DNA of 64,000 bases from Pyrenophora tritici-repentis (Eukaryota; Ascomycota; Dothideomycetes; Pleosporales; Pleosporaceae): NCBI RefSeq assembly GCF_003171515.1, contig NC_089390.1:4774001-4838000 (forward strand), in the 5' to 3' direction. Of the stretch, positions 24,018 through 34,339 are shown one piece after another; positions within the stretch are counted from its first letter, which is position 1; every line of letters begins with the position of its first letter. The notes beneath the pieces were generated by a model. That model did no database searches. It was not told where the DNA came from and saw only the letters and a program-made list of their open reading frames with translations. Position numbers and translations under genes: made by a program.

Positions 24018-24102
24018 AACCCTACTCCCTCCCCTGGCGCGCTTCTCCACACCACATCACATCAAGTCCACTTTTCGACTCGCCCGAGATTGATTAGTCA
24101 CG

Positions 24103-25381
24103 ATGCGGTTCTCCACTCTCTTGCCATTCTTTACGGCGGCTGCCCTTGCGCAGTACAGCTCTCCGTCAAACTGGACTGCTGGGCCTGACAAGGACGGCAA
24201 GTACGAAATCTCGTCCGAGGGCATCCGTGGTCACTTTATTGCGTACGGCGCGTCCATTTCCAACCTCTTTATCCAGGGCAAGGACGGCGTAGAGCGTGAC
24301 ATCGTCCTCGGCTTTGACAACGCGACCGCTTATGAGGGCGAGGTCCACCCCCACTTTGGCGGTGTACCGGGTCGTTACGCCAATCGCATCAAGAACTCAA
24401 CATTCGAGATCGATGGTGAGACTTTCCACATCCTGCCGAACGAGAACAACAACAACAACACTCTGCACGGCGGACCGGATGGGTGGGACTACCGTAACTT
24501 CACGGTCGTGTCGCACACTAAAGACTCCATCACCTTTTCCATTGTCGACCCTGACGGCAAGGAGGGCTTCCCAGGCGAGGTTGTGAGCTATGTTACTTAC
24601 ACCATGACACCAAACACCTGGAACATCAAGATCGTGGCTCTTGCAACCACCAAGAAAACGCCCATCATGCTGACATCCCATGTAAGTTAGCCCGCTCACA
24701 GGCTCCCAAACTTGATGCTGACAGATTAGACCTACTGGAACCTGGATGGCTTTGGTAACCCCGACGACGAGACTGCTCTCAACCACACTTTCTACATGCC
24801 CTACTCTGGCCAGCGTGTCGGTGTAGACGCCATTCTTATCCCCGATGGAAGCATCCTTGCAAACGAAAAGTATTCGGTCAACGACTTCTGGTCATCCCCC
24901 AAGCAGATCGGTGCCAACTCCAGTGCGCCTGAGCTACTCGGTAACTGCGGTACCAACTGCACTGGTTACGACAATTGCTACATCGTGAACCGCGACCAAG
25001 GTGAAGTCCTCGACTGGGTCAACTCTGGACCCGTCGCTACCTTGTCTAGCCAGTGGTCTGGCATCAAGCTGGATATCTACACAGATCAAGAGGCCTTCCA
25101 GATGTACAGCTGTCCTGGCCAAGATGGTATGTTGTGGATCAGGAGCTTCTAATATTGTAAATACTAATACAATTACAGGCACGATCCCTTACAAGTCTAC
25201 TCAAGGTGCCGAGGGCGGTAGTGGACTGGTCCCCAAGTACGGATGCATTGTGATGGAGGTTCAGGACTGGATTGACGCTATCAACCAGCCTGCGTGGATG
25301 CGAGACAAGAAGCAGATCTTCGGTCCTTCCACTGGTGCCTTCAACCTTCAGGCCAAGTACGTCTTTTCCAAGACCAACTAA
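24103..25381 (+). CDS. Secreted aldose 1-epimerase (galactose mutarotase family)
   Basis: Three exons (24103-24681, 24730-25126, 25179-25381) encode 392 residues. A signal peptide is clear (MRFSTLLPFFTAAALAQ). The mutarotase fold is shown by YGASISNLF, VLGFDN, HPHFGGVPGRYANRI (containing the conserved GR-x-NRI) and TLHGGPDGWDYRNF, whose His is a catalytic residue in the family. It continues with MLTSHTYWNLDGFGN, and the C-terminal EVQDWIDAINQP takes the place of the usual glutamate region. The family interconverts alpha and beta anomers of hexoses. The signal peptide and several N-x-S/T sites point to an extracellular role in sugar uptake or polysaccharide use. CreA-type sites upstream fit carbon-source control. 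Confidence 0.93.
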
Positions 25382-25893
25382 TTATCGAAGACTCATAAGA
25401 GTTTCAAATGAGCTTCATGATACCACTTATGATAGAATAATTGGACATCTCATCGGGATGCCGTAATGGTAATAGATGCTCTTTCCTGCTTCACTCAGTT
25501 TGTCACACATGCTCTTTCTCTCCTGCGAACCGAAACTGTCAGCTGCCATGAATTGTTAACATCATTACATCATTGTTGCCATTGATGTTGAATTGTACCT
25601 TCTCATTTGAATGCATGAGCCCTTTAAGTATCTGGACAGTGGCGAGAAACACACTTCAAGCAGCCAATCATACGGTCATCGGCATTATCCCCATTCTTGT
25701 CTATGTATCCCTCGCCTTGCACAATCATCGTATCAGCACCAACTTTGGAAGTCTTGTTATTATCCTGGTATCACCAGGTCGCCGCCGATTTTGCAACGCA
25801 GGAATCTTTTCCAAGTCAGGGACCCTGGTACGCCTTCGCCCTTACTTCCACAACGACGGATCGCTTGAAGAATAATCCTCGCCGCCTCCCACG
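25382..25893. other. Intergenic stretch
   Basis: 3' flank of the epimerase gene and leader of the next frame. No coding signal is seen. Confidence 0.45.
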
Positions 25894-26181
25894 ATGAGCG
25901 CGCCGCAGGACAAATATGTGTTCGGACGCAAAATTAAACAACCCAGGTCACTGCCGCAGCATGGGGCAGAGGGTGAGGAAGGCCGCCTGCGTGCGATTGA
26001 GGCAACAAAGAGGTTATTCGGAGCGCTAGGAGGGGGTAAACCAATCCCCTTCACGACACCGCCTCCGGTGCCGCATTTTTTGAAGAAAGAGTTCGAGCAA
26101 GGAATGGCAGAGTATGGCATTGATGCAAACAACCCAGCAACCGATGAGCAGCGGCGACGATGGCTAGAAATCATGGAGTAG
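25894..26181 (+). CDS. Small orphan protein (95 aa)
   Basis: I do not recognise this gene. It is a single frame with an A-rich/pyrimidine leader (cccacgATG). The protein is hydrophilic with no signal peptide or membrane segment; it has a Gly/Lys/Pro-rich middle (GALGGGKPIPFTTPPPVP) and a charged C-terminus. It ends in a single TAG (26179-26181). The same frame then stays open through to the larger downstream ORF at 26248. A 44-nt intron-like segment (GTGAGT at 26189 to CTGACACTCAG at 26232) lies between them. The pair could be one transcript with two cistrons, one gene broken by a nonsense codon, or two genes. Confidence 0.5.
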   Translation: MSAPQDKYVFGRKIKQPRSLPQHGAEGEEGRLRAIEATKRLFGALGGGKPIPFTTPPPVPHFLKKEFEQGMAEYGIDANNPATDEQRRRWLEIME

Positions 26182-26247
26182 AAAGACAGTGAGTTTCCAG
26201 TTCAGTATACCTTTGAGTTCACTGACACTCAGCGAAAAGGGGATTCA

Positions 26248-27333
26248 ATGTCACCTGTTCATAGCACTGGTCAACAGGTAGTACCGTCTTCATCTCGCGG
26301 ACAAGACGCAGCTCCTGAAAAAGACGCTTCTCGCGAACAAGACGTATCAACGCGCACCAGACCCAATAGTCCTAATATGGACTTTGGTGGTCCTTTACTG
26401 CCGAATACCAATAATCCTGCACAATCGCCATGGAGAGAAGACTTGTTTGGGCCTATGCTTAAGGAGCCTCGTGTAGCAAGCGAGACCGGCTTACCTACTA
26501 TACCATGGAGATGGGTGACGGTGCCTCGACCAAAATTCCCGGGAAATACGCCCGGTTTGCAACTAATCTTGTTGAACTGGCTGGAGGTCATGGAGGAGTT
26601 CCAACGTCGCCTTCCTCACCCACAGGCTTTTGCCGTTAACCCTGCTTTTCCTTTGAACATGACGCACCCCACTCGCAAGCGCCCCGTATCCGTTAGCTTC
26701 TACGAAACCACCACAAACCCGCACCGGGAGTTACGTTTCTTGGGCCCCGGCGACGCCACTAGTATAGTATATGGAGAGGTCGATTTGTTCGAAAGTAAGG
26801 GGCAGAAAAGACTCAGAACCTTGGAAAATTATAACCCGGTCGGTGAGGGCCGTTGGGCATTTGTTCATATTGAAGACCGTAGGAGTATGCAGCCTGGAGA
26901 GGGAAGCCCCTCCTTTGTTCTACTTGCATGGCCAACCTCTGCCGTCACAAGCAGATCGGAAAGTCTTCATACAATATACCCCAAGGATACACCACTCACT
27001 ACACTTCCTCCTATTCGTCCACAGCCACCTGGCGGATCATTGAGGCGGTTGATGTCAATCTCTCAGATCCTGGACCCAGAGGCACAAAGGAAGCGTCTTT
27101 ACGAAGCCATCCGTTCGAAGAGCGCTTCGGAACTGGCAGAAGTGGATACGTCTAGCAACCTACCTCCAGCAGGTTCTCAAAAGTTTGTACGGACAGTGAT
27201 AAAGCTGGAAAAGCCAGGGAATACCCCGCTCGTTGAAGAGTACAGGGTTGATATGATGGTGTTCGGAGAGTGGATGGATGCGGTAGGAAGGGGTCATGGT
27301 AAGGTAGTGCTTTGGACGGAGGGATCAAGGTAA
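26248..27333 (+). CDS. Orphan protein (361 aa)
   Basis: Not recognised. A continuous frame of 361 codons starts at the first ATG after an intron-like segment. Residues 1-75 are Ser/Gln/Asp-rich and probably disordered. The rest has normal globular composition, including PWRWVTVPRPKFPGN, a hydrophobic helix LQLILLNWLEVMEEFQRRL, and beta-type stretches such as RWAFVHIEDRRS and SFVLLAWPTS. No catalytic motif, signal peptide or membrane segment is seen. It is in the same frame as the 95-codon ORF 66 bp upstream, from which only one TAG separates it. Function unknown; probably lineage-specific. Confidence 0.6.
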   Translation: MSPVHSTGQQVVPSSSRGQDAAPEKDASREQDVSTRTRPNSPNMDFGGPLLPNTNNPAQSPWREDLFGPMLKEPRVASETGLPTIPWRWVTVPRPKFPGNTPGLQLILLNWLEVMEEFQRRLPHPQAFAVNPAFPLNMTHPTRKRPVSVSFYETTTNPHRELRFLGPGDATSIVYGEVDLFESKGQKRLRTLENYNPVGEGRWAFVHIEDRRSMQPGEGSPSFVLLAWPTSAVTSRSESLHTIYPKDTPLTTLPPIRPQPPGGSLRRLMSISQILDPEAQRKRLYEAIRSKSASELAEVDTSSNLPPAGSQKFVRTVIKLEKPGNTPLVEEYRVDMMVFGEWMDAVGRGHGKVVLWTEGSR

Positions 27334-27583
27334 TGATAAACCAGGATAATCTTCCTCTTCGGGAATAAATGGCAGTGTATACAGCATAGCTTCAAAAATG
27401 AACAGCTTTGCAGCTTTCGACGAACGTTGATATCCTTCAATGCCCGCCCACCTTGGCCACACATCGAACTATGATAGGCTACCGACCCTTGATTCTTTTC
27501 GATACAGCCGGTTGATCATCGCGAACTTCCTGTCCGACCTTTGCCTTTCCTTTTACTGTTATTCATTAGTCGTCATGGACCAT

Positions 27584-28433
27584 CTAGAGCAGCACTATCG
27601 ACTCACAACCCCATTTGAGCCAGTGATTCATGTACTTTCTTAATCGGTACAGTAAAGCCGTCTCATCCAATATCGGTAAGCCGCGTTCAGCGAGTCGCCT
27701 ATTAGCTTCCTCGGCAAATATCAGCTGCACGTCCTTTGGAATTTGTGACCAGTAGCTCAAGTTTCCGGCGGGCAGTTTATCAGCGTGTGTGAGGACTGCT
27801 TCCTTTAGTAATGACTATAAATAATAGCTAGGTCAGTTCCTTTCTCCATAAAGTGATACAAGTAGAGAGGCTAGACTAACTATTGGGAACGACTTCTTGG
27901 TAGTCTCCTCCCATCCGTGGATTTGCTCTATATCTGCAACAACGTCAGTTTCCCAGTTTAGTTGCATCTACAGTCTAGCATTCAATTACGTACCGCGATT
28001 CTTGACTCTAAGTTCTGGCAAGCACTTTGAAATACGCCATTCGAGAGCTTCATTATCGATTCTTGGAAGCCGCTTCTTGCGCATACCGTCCTTGATCCTC
28101 GTCTTCATTTTCATCTTATCCTCCTCACTGATTTCACTGAGTTTAGACCCAGCATGATCTTTGCACACCTCCAGTGATATGTCCTACCGTTTTGCGTCAG
28201 CCTTAAGTGGTTGTTCGGGTTTACCGGCAACCTCCCAGCCGGAAAACTCAGACGCTTCTCGGTCTGAATTTTCCATCCAGACGAAGTGTCAAATTCACAC
28301 ACAGAGGGAAGTAAATTACCAAAAACTTTGGCCATTGCTCGTTAGAAAGGCCCAGAAGTTCCTTGACTCGCTCCGTACTGGTGCGTCGTGGGATCGGTGC
28401 TGCCTGACGCCAAAGTGCGGCTGCAATCCTCAT
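27584..28433 (-). CDS. Orphan five-exon gene (208 aa)
   Basis: This gene is hidden because its exons are short. Exons: 28433-28320, 28263-28225, 28183-27994, 27933-27881, 27814-27584; introns of 56, 41, 60 and 66 nt. Each join keeps frame: ...NEQWPKFL / TEKRLSFPAGRLP / DISLEVCKDHAGSKL... / D-IEQIHGWEETTKKSFPI / SLLKEAVLTHADKLP.... Splice sites are conventional (GTAATT, GTAAAC, GTACGT, GTTAGT donors; TTCAG, GGTAG, TGCAG, TATAG acceptors) and two introns have CTGAC branch points. The product is helical and charged, without signal peptide or membrane segment, ending in a segment with YRLRKYMNHWLKWG. I do not recognise the family. The 41-nt intron is short even for fungi, so one join could be off. 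Confidence 0.6.
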
Positions 28434-29057
28434 GTTGCTTCTGCTGGACAGGGATGCGTCGATTGTGGAGCACGTGCACGCGCCTGCGGCAGCATGTCCC
28501 GCGTCGAAGGAGGCTGATGTTCAAGACAAAAATATCGGGTACCGATCCGGTGGTGGCGGGGTCCCGGTAATCAGACCATGTGTAAAGGTGCAGATAGTTG
28601 CATGGTGCTGTTCTTGTCCAATGTGAACAGGCCTTGTCGCTTCTATTTGCGGGCCGTGGAACGCTAGTAGCTTAGGGGCCAGACCCAACTACCTAACAAC
28701 CTTCAAACCTCACTGGACACCCTGCATGTATATTCTTGTACAATATTGATAAGGCTGAGATTGACAAAGCTGAGATGGTCGGAGCTGAGATAGTGACGCC
28801 CACATATCACATTGCGGGCACAACAGCCAATACCCCCTATCTTTAACCATACAACGCGAACATGTACCGACACAAGGCACCCGTAGCCGCAGTACACGAT
28901 GCAAGTTTCAGAAAGTAAGATATAACCGAAAGGATCGGATAGTATGATGTGTCACTGCCTCTGTCCCAGGTTTTTCCAGTCGTTTGTTTGTCTCTGCCTT
29001 CCCCTTACAATTCCCGCACCTTCGCTGCGTCGGTACTGTCTAGACTTTTCAACTGCC
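28434..29057. other. Intergenic stretch
   Basis: Divergent promoter region between the five-exon orphan and the membrane protein gene. Only short motif-free frames are present. An imperfect short repeat (GCTGAGAT...) occurs near 28752-28792. Confidence 0.45.
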
Positions 29058-31159
29058 ATGGCCTACGGACCTGTCCCAAACTTGAATGGCCCTGACGTTC
29101 GCTTAGAAGAAGACATCGAGTTGAGCACGCAATACAACTCCGGGTCTCATCGTAACATCCCGCTGCCAATCGATGCACAAGATCGCGAGGACAAAGATAG
29201 AGCCCAGGATACCAAGAACACTCTTTTGTCCAATGAAGTACCCATCGGAAGATGGCCTTCCAATTCGGAGCGCATGGCGAAAGTGACCCTGAGGAAGGCA
29301 TTGGTCGTCGTGTTTGATACGCTTCTTGCATCTACACCCATCATGTTTATTGGTAAGAATAACGCATGTTCTGCTTTGTCTCTCGCCAAGTCTTGAGTAC
29401 TGATAATTTGTAGCCCTGGCATTGTTAGCTACCAAGATAGATGGAAAGGAGCGTTCAGACTATGCGGTCAGCCTGGATGAGAAACTTTACCTCTTGCCCA
29501 CCATATTTCCTCTCATTTTCGCAGCCTTGATGGGGAGGCTCTTCCGCTACCTTAGTCTTTGGTTAGCTCAACAGGGCACAACCCTCGGTATGCTTGAACA
29601 TTTGATCGGTTGTCAATCTGTATTCTCCGCGCTTGAACGTCAGATATGTCTTCGTTCATGGTCCGTTGTGGGTCTAGCATCAACTCTGGTCTGGATTCTT
29701 TCCCCGCTGGGAGGACAGTGAGTACTGTAAGTTCCATTTGCGAAAAGCCCTAACTAATAACGCCGAATATAGGTCAGGACTACGCCTGTTAAATTCTGAA
29801 TCTGGAGCAATACATTGGACTGGCCAAATGCGATACCTGAGCCCTGCAACGATAATGGACAGTTTTATGTCTGATGATAGCTCTGCCAGCAGTGGTCGCA
29901 GCACTTTCACGCCGGTTTTCATTGGAGCTGTCCTCAGCAGCAACCAATTCCAGACCTTCCCTATAGACTTATGGGGAAGTGTGAGACTCCCTATATACCG
30001 AAACATACAGAACAGTTCCTCAGACGGATGGAAATTGCTCCCCGAAGAGTTTCTGGACGCTAACGTATCATACGCCTCCCTGCTTGGCATTCCCGCCGTC
30101 GGTGAGCGCTTCCTCGAGTCCTATACCATCAAAGCTCGTCAATGGGATTTTACATGCTCCAGCAATAGGATTGTAACAAGACAACAGGCAACATTAGACA
30201 CAGGCTACACATGGAAAATCATGTTTTATAATACCACGCTGCCAGAATGCGAAGGCAGACCAAACTGTACATTTACTGGGCACTGTAATGGCTATCCCTG
30301 TCCAATCCGCAGTGAATCTCTCACCTCGAAAGGTGTTTCAATGGCCGACTGCAATCTATCGCTTGGATACTACGAAATGGAAGTGCATTGCAATGAATGG
30401 ATATGCGCTGTTCGTAGAATGAGAGAGCTGGATTTGTTCGACGAGCATTATTCCCTAAGTGACGATGATAGGCTCCGAAAGACTTTTGTCGCCAATCAAC
30501 TTGTTCATCTCCCTGTCGCGGACACCTACAGCGCAGGAGATTCATTTATGAGAGGCTCAACGATAATGGAGAAGTATATCAATGATCCGTCCAATGTTAT
30601 CGGGGTTGGGCCCATGCATGTAGAATTGGGAAAGCTTCCTCCGGATGTCTTCGCAGAACGGTTGACGGTCATGTACAACACATTCTGGCAATCCACATAC
30701 GGAACTAGGACGTTAGGCGGAAATCTTTCTATATCCGTCCTACAAACAGGCCGATTGGACGCCGTCGAATCCGGTTCCAATGTCTCATTCATCAGAAGCG
30801 AGGCCAACTTCTTGGACAGCAATCACATGTTCCAGAAAGTAAGATGGAGGTGGTTTACGGCCCTAATTGTCTGTTCGGTGATACTCCTAGCTGCTGGGTA
30901 CATTGGTCTTGTACTCAAGTACATTACCATCGCACCGGACATCATCGGCTACGCCTCTTCGCTCACAATCATGAACCCTTATCTTCTCACGCCAACGGGA
31001 GGAACTACTTTGAATGGCTTGCAAAGGTCAGCTCTGTTGCGCGACTTGCCTGTGCGCATTGGAGACGTTTGCCCAAACGACCCGGTGGGCGCGATAGCGT
31101 TTGCAAAGAACGATGTGGGAATAGTGGCGGAGCTGGACAGAAAGAGACGGTATATCTAA
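29058..31159 (+). CDS. Orphan multi-pass membrane protein with large lumenal/extracellular domain
   Basis: Three exons (29058-29352, 29414-29717, 29773-31159) encode about 661 residues; introns of 61 and 55 nt join in frame (TPIMFI-A-LALLA and GGQ-SGLRLL). Three hydrophobic segments lie in the first ~230 residues (around LLASTPIMFIALALL, LLPTIFPLIFAAL and VVGLASTLVWIL). A ~380-residue polar domain with many Cys and N-x-S/T sites follows, including CEGRPNCTFTGHCNGYPCP. One C-terminal segment (FTALIVCSVILLAAGYIGLVL) precedes a short charged tail. The layout resembles a lineage-expanded family of fungal membrane proteins of unknown function; the recurrent pieces LWGSVRLPIYRN and ASLLGIPAVGER fit that memory. 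No transporter or enzyme motif is visible. Confidence 0.78.
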
Positions 31160-31874
31160 ATGACCGAAAGTCCTAATACGGGGTCAATTGGCGACCAAGT
31201 GAGACCGATATGCGTCAAAAGGGTGCTTGCCACGGAACCTCCGGTCTGAACCGTCGCGAAGATGAATTGACCCGCGCCACACTCACATGGTACTACAAGA
31301 CTCTCTCTTACCCATCGACTCAGTCAGCAAAACCCTCGAACACTACAATGTATCACATATTATCACATGTTCGGTATGATCGCCACGCCAAACAGGTATT
31401 GTGACAAGCAGCACCATCCCTGACACCCGTCTTGCACCGGCAAACGCTCAGTATACAAAACTCCGAATCTTGTTGTGGCGATTACTGGATTAATTGTTTC
31501 GCCGACATGGTCGGTTAAGGAGTATTCGAGGCATTTGGCGTGTCGCCTCAACAGCCGGCGGAGTTTCAGATGCCTGAGGCAAGAACGCCCAGAACCAACA
31601 CATGGCATTGCGATGCAGGCCTCATAATTTTGCGCGCTTGGTAGAAGGCAGTGAAGATACAGTATGGCACAGATGTAGGAGTATTTAATCCATCGTCAGA
31701 CACATGAGGCAGAAATCCAATCCGCAAACCAACATTCATTCAACATCCATTCTCTACGTTCATTCTCTTCTTCAGCGCTAGGTCGCCCCATTCATTAGAT
31801 TTTACGATACCCAATACCTTTCTTTTGTTTACACAGGGCAATTTTTCCGACACAATCTTTCCAACACAGCCAAA
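31160..31874. other. Intergenic stretch
   Basis: Upstream region of the small secreted protein gene. An AT-rich TATTTAA lies near 31681 and a T/C-rich leader precedes the ATG. No gene is seen. Confidence 0.45.
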
Positions 31875-32247
31875 ATGAAGTTCACCACCACCCTCCTTGT
31901 CCTCAGCGTCGCTGCTCTCACCAACGCACGCGTCCTTTACGTCCGCCAGGCCAACTCGCAGCCCTTCACTGGCGCTCTTGGTGGCGTAGCAGCCACACCT
32001 ATTCTCGACTCTGGCGATGCGACGCGCCCTTTCAGCGTCAAGGGCGACACCTTTGTCAACCTTGCGGCTGCCGTGCAGCGATCCTGCGACCAGCAGTTCA
32101 ACGGTTGCGCAAACTTGGCAAACGGCGGACAAGGCGATATTTCCACGGATGATTGCCAGGCACAGAAGCGTGAGTAATAGTTTATCCGTAGATTCAATGA
32201 TAGATGTTGACAAGACTTTAGAACAATGCTCGGCAGCTAGCGCTTGA
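31875..32247 (+). CDS. Small secreted protein (106 aa)
   Basis: Two exons (31875-32169, 32222-32247) around a 52-nt intron (GTGAGT to TTTAG) encode 106 residues ending ...CQAQKQQCSAASA. An N-terminal signal peptide is clear (MKFTTTLLVLSVAALTNA), followed by a possible Kex2-like LYVRQ. The mature part has four cysteines (CDQQFNGCANLANGG, then DDCQAQKQQC), compatible with two disulfides. Small cysteine-containing secreted proteins of this layout are widespread in plant-associated Dothideomycetes, and some act as cell-wall or effector proteins; no function is assigned here. The leader AACACAGCCAAAATG is a good fungal start context. Confidence 0.85.
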
Positions 32248-32500
32248 GCAAGTACTCAGTCGCGTGTAGTATGGATAAAGTGACGTCTGGGACGGTCAAA
32301 CATCGGATGGCGTTAAAATGCCATATCTCATCACCGGCAATAGGTGTAAACTATTGTTTGAGGAGCATTATATATCACCATATCCTAACGAAATGCAATG
32401 AACATGATGATATCTGAGAAGGCATCCCAAACTCCCTATTTTGATGTCTTTCCAGCAACGTGAAGTTTGCTCTTGTGTTCACAGAAAGAGGAGCTCCTGT

Positions 32501-33888
32501 TTACAGTTGCCCCTTCTCTTTCTGTGCTTCGGTCTCTCCTATGATTTCTTTCTTAGGTAGGTTTTTGAGACACGGTGCATAGAATAGATGACCTTTCCAT
32601 GCACCCCGTGCCGTGCCAACTGCCACTACACACCAGAGAAAAACGACGGAAGTTGCGAACATTGTTCCCAATACCCTAAAGAAGAGACTCGGAAAGATGT
32701 TCCCCAGCTCTATCGTACTGAGCGCCATGACTCCGAGTGGGAATGTGAAGCCCCACCATCCCATGTTGAAAGGAAACGGACGAGACTTGTATATGGACGC
32801 CAGCGCAAAACACAGCCAAGTAAGCCCAAAAGCCCACATAATTAAGGCTATGAAGACGCCGAGTACGAAGAAGATGTCGCCTGCTACGGGAATGCTGGCG
32901 AGGAACTGCGTCTTGGGAAACACTTGACGGCCAACCAAACCAAGATGTGTGATGGAATAGCCACCCATTCCCAAAGGACCCAGCGGCAGGAAAGATGAAA
33001 CAACAATCTCCCGTGGTGGAAGTTTGTGTAGAGCTAGTCGCGTGTAGTACATCACTAAGACTGTCATGGCAAGGGGAGTAGCCGTGCCCCACATGATGTA
33101 TGACGCCAATATCGTCCCGAGCGCATGCTCTGGATTGGGTAGATGTTCAGCCACTCTAGCACCCGTGCCAGCAGCGACAATAGATGCAGCAATCGGTAGT
33201 AGCTGTGCTGCAGTAATCCGGTCCAACGCCTGCCGATTCGACGCAGATATCAGTAATACTGTAAGTGAAATAGTGACTGACACTGCGACCACAGAGTCAA
33301 TCATCCAGCACACCCAGGCAAACGTAACGGCCCAGGGTCCCCAGTACGGGATACACAACGAACACCAGGCTGAAACGAGAGTGGCAAAGCCCATCGGTAT
33401 AGTTCCAAGGAAGAGTGAATTAACACTGTCGGCAATCATGACAGTCCATATCTCAGGGTAGACCACATATCGGAAGACGGAGATTGAGAAGGCGCAGGAG
33501 AAGAGGATGGTGTTGAGTCCAAAGAAGAAGACCGAGAGCCAGAATAGCCAATCTGCTTTGAAGGGGATGGCGACAAAAAGTAAAGATACGATCCCGGTAC
33601 CCATGGTCACGGAGAACCATGATGGTGAGAAGTTCCTGACGACCCTGCGCCAGCCGACCTTTGTTTGATTAGCTTATGTCGCTTGCAATACCTAGGTGTT
33701 TGTTGGACATGTACATCGTACTTTGTCAGCTCTTCAGGCGTGACTGGTTTGCTAGTCGTAGATGTCCTTGTTCCGCCACGAACTCTTTGGCGCGAGATAG
33801 GAGCGCGCTGAGCCGCAGGCGTAGTCAGAGCGGGGTTGTCCGATGCAATGCGATCCAACTCGTAGTCATCCATACCTTGCGCGCTCAA
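32501..33888 (-). CDS. ssu1: SSU1-type sulfite efflux transporter (TDT family)
   Basis: Two exons (33888-33715 and 33658-32501) with a 56-nt intron (donor GTACAT, branch GCTAAT) encode 443 residues. The join gives the family motif KYD-VGWRRVVRNFSPSWF followed by SVTMGTGIVS. About ten hydrophobic segments cover the rest, with typical pieces such as LPPREIVVSSFLPLGPLG and FPFNMGWWGFTFPLG. The family (tellurite-resistance/dicarboxylate transporters) includes yeast Ssu1, which exports sulfite across the plasma membrane, and malic-acid permeases such as Mae1. The SPSWF/MGTGI and GWWGFTFPLG signature fits the SSU1 side better. The N-terminal ~60 residues are polar and probably cytosolic. Confidence 0.9.
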
Positions 33889-34339
33889 ACGACAAGATCC
33901 GCTTCACAGCGGCGTGATTGTACAGCCTCATTCTTGCGATTTTGAAAGAAAATAAAAAACTGGCAATAATCATGTTCATCGCGGCGCCGCCACTATCCGT
34001 CATGTCAATCAACTTGGAAGCCCAGATCCGGTCACGTGCGGAGCACGGACCGATGGGTTTCACAAGACTGGACCTCGCATGGAAAAACAACCCTTACTTC
34101 GACTGCTGCCACGAAAATCGTCTCGCGAACGTTAACCGCCTTGTACCCACCGCTGCTATCGCTTCTCTCTTTTGTTGTCAGAACTTCCCGGCTCCTCGAG
34201 CTCCCACAAATTCAAAGGTTGCGCAGGCTTATCACCGTCGGGCTCACTTCCGCCATTCCGGTTGCGCCAGCACTGGACCCTGATTTTCAACGGGGCATCT
34301 GCATATCAAAGGATCTGATTACAACGCATCCACCACATC
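33889..34339. other. Divergent promoter region, sulfite transporter / F-box-like gene
   Basis: 451 bp between divergent starts; overlapping short frames only, no gene seen. Confidence 0.45.

Larger units (their letters stand above)
23012..24102. other. Intergenic stretch with regulatory motifs
   Basis: 1.1 kb upstream of the aldose 1-epimerase gene. It contains a short direct repeat (TTTTCCGCGA twice, about 23533-23554), a cluster of CreA-type sites and a TATA box, listed separately. No gene is seen. Confidence 0.5.

Noticed and set aside
31740..32213. 157-codon frame antisense to the small secreted protein gene
   Set aside because: It is the mirror of a well-supported coding exon and has no features of its own.
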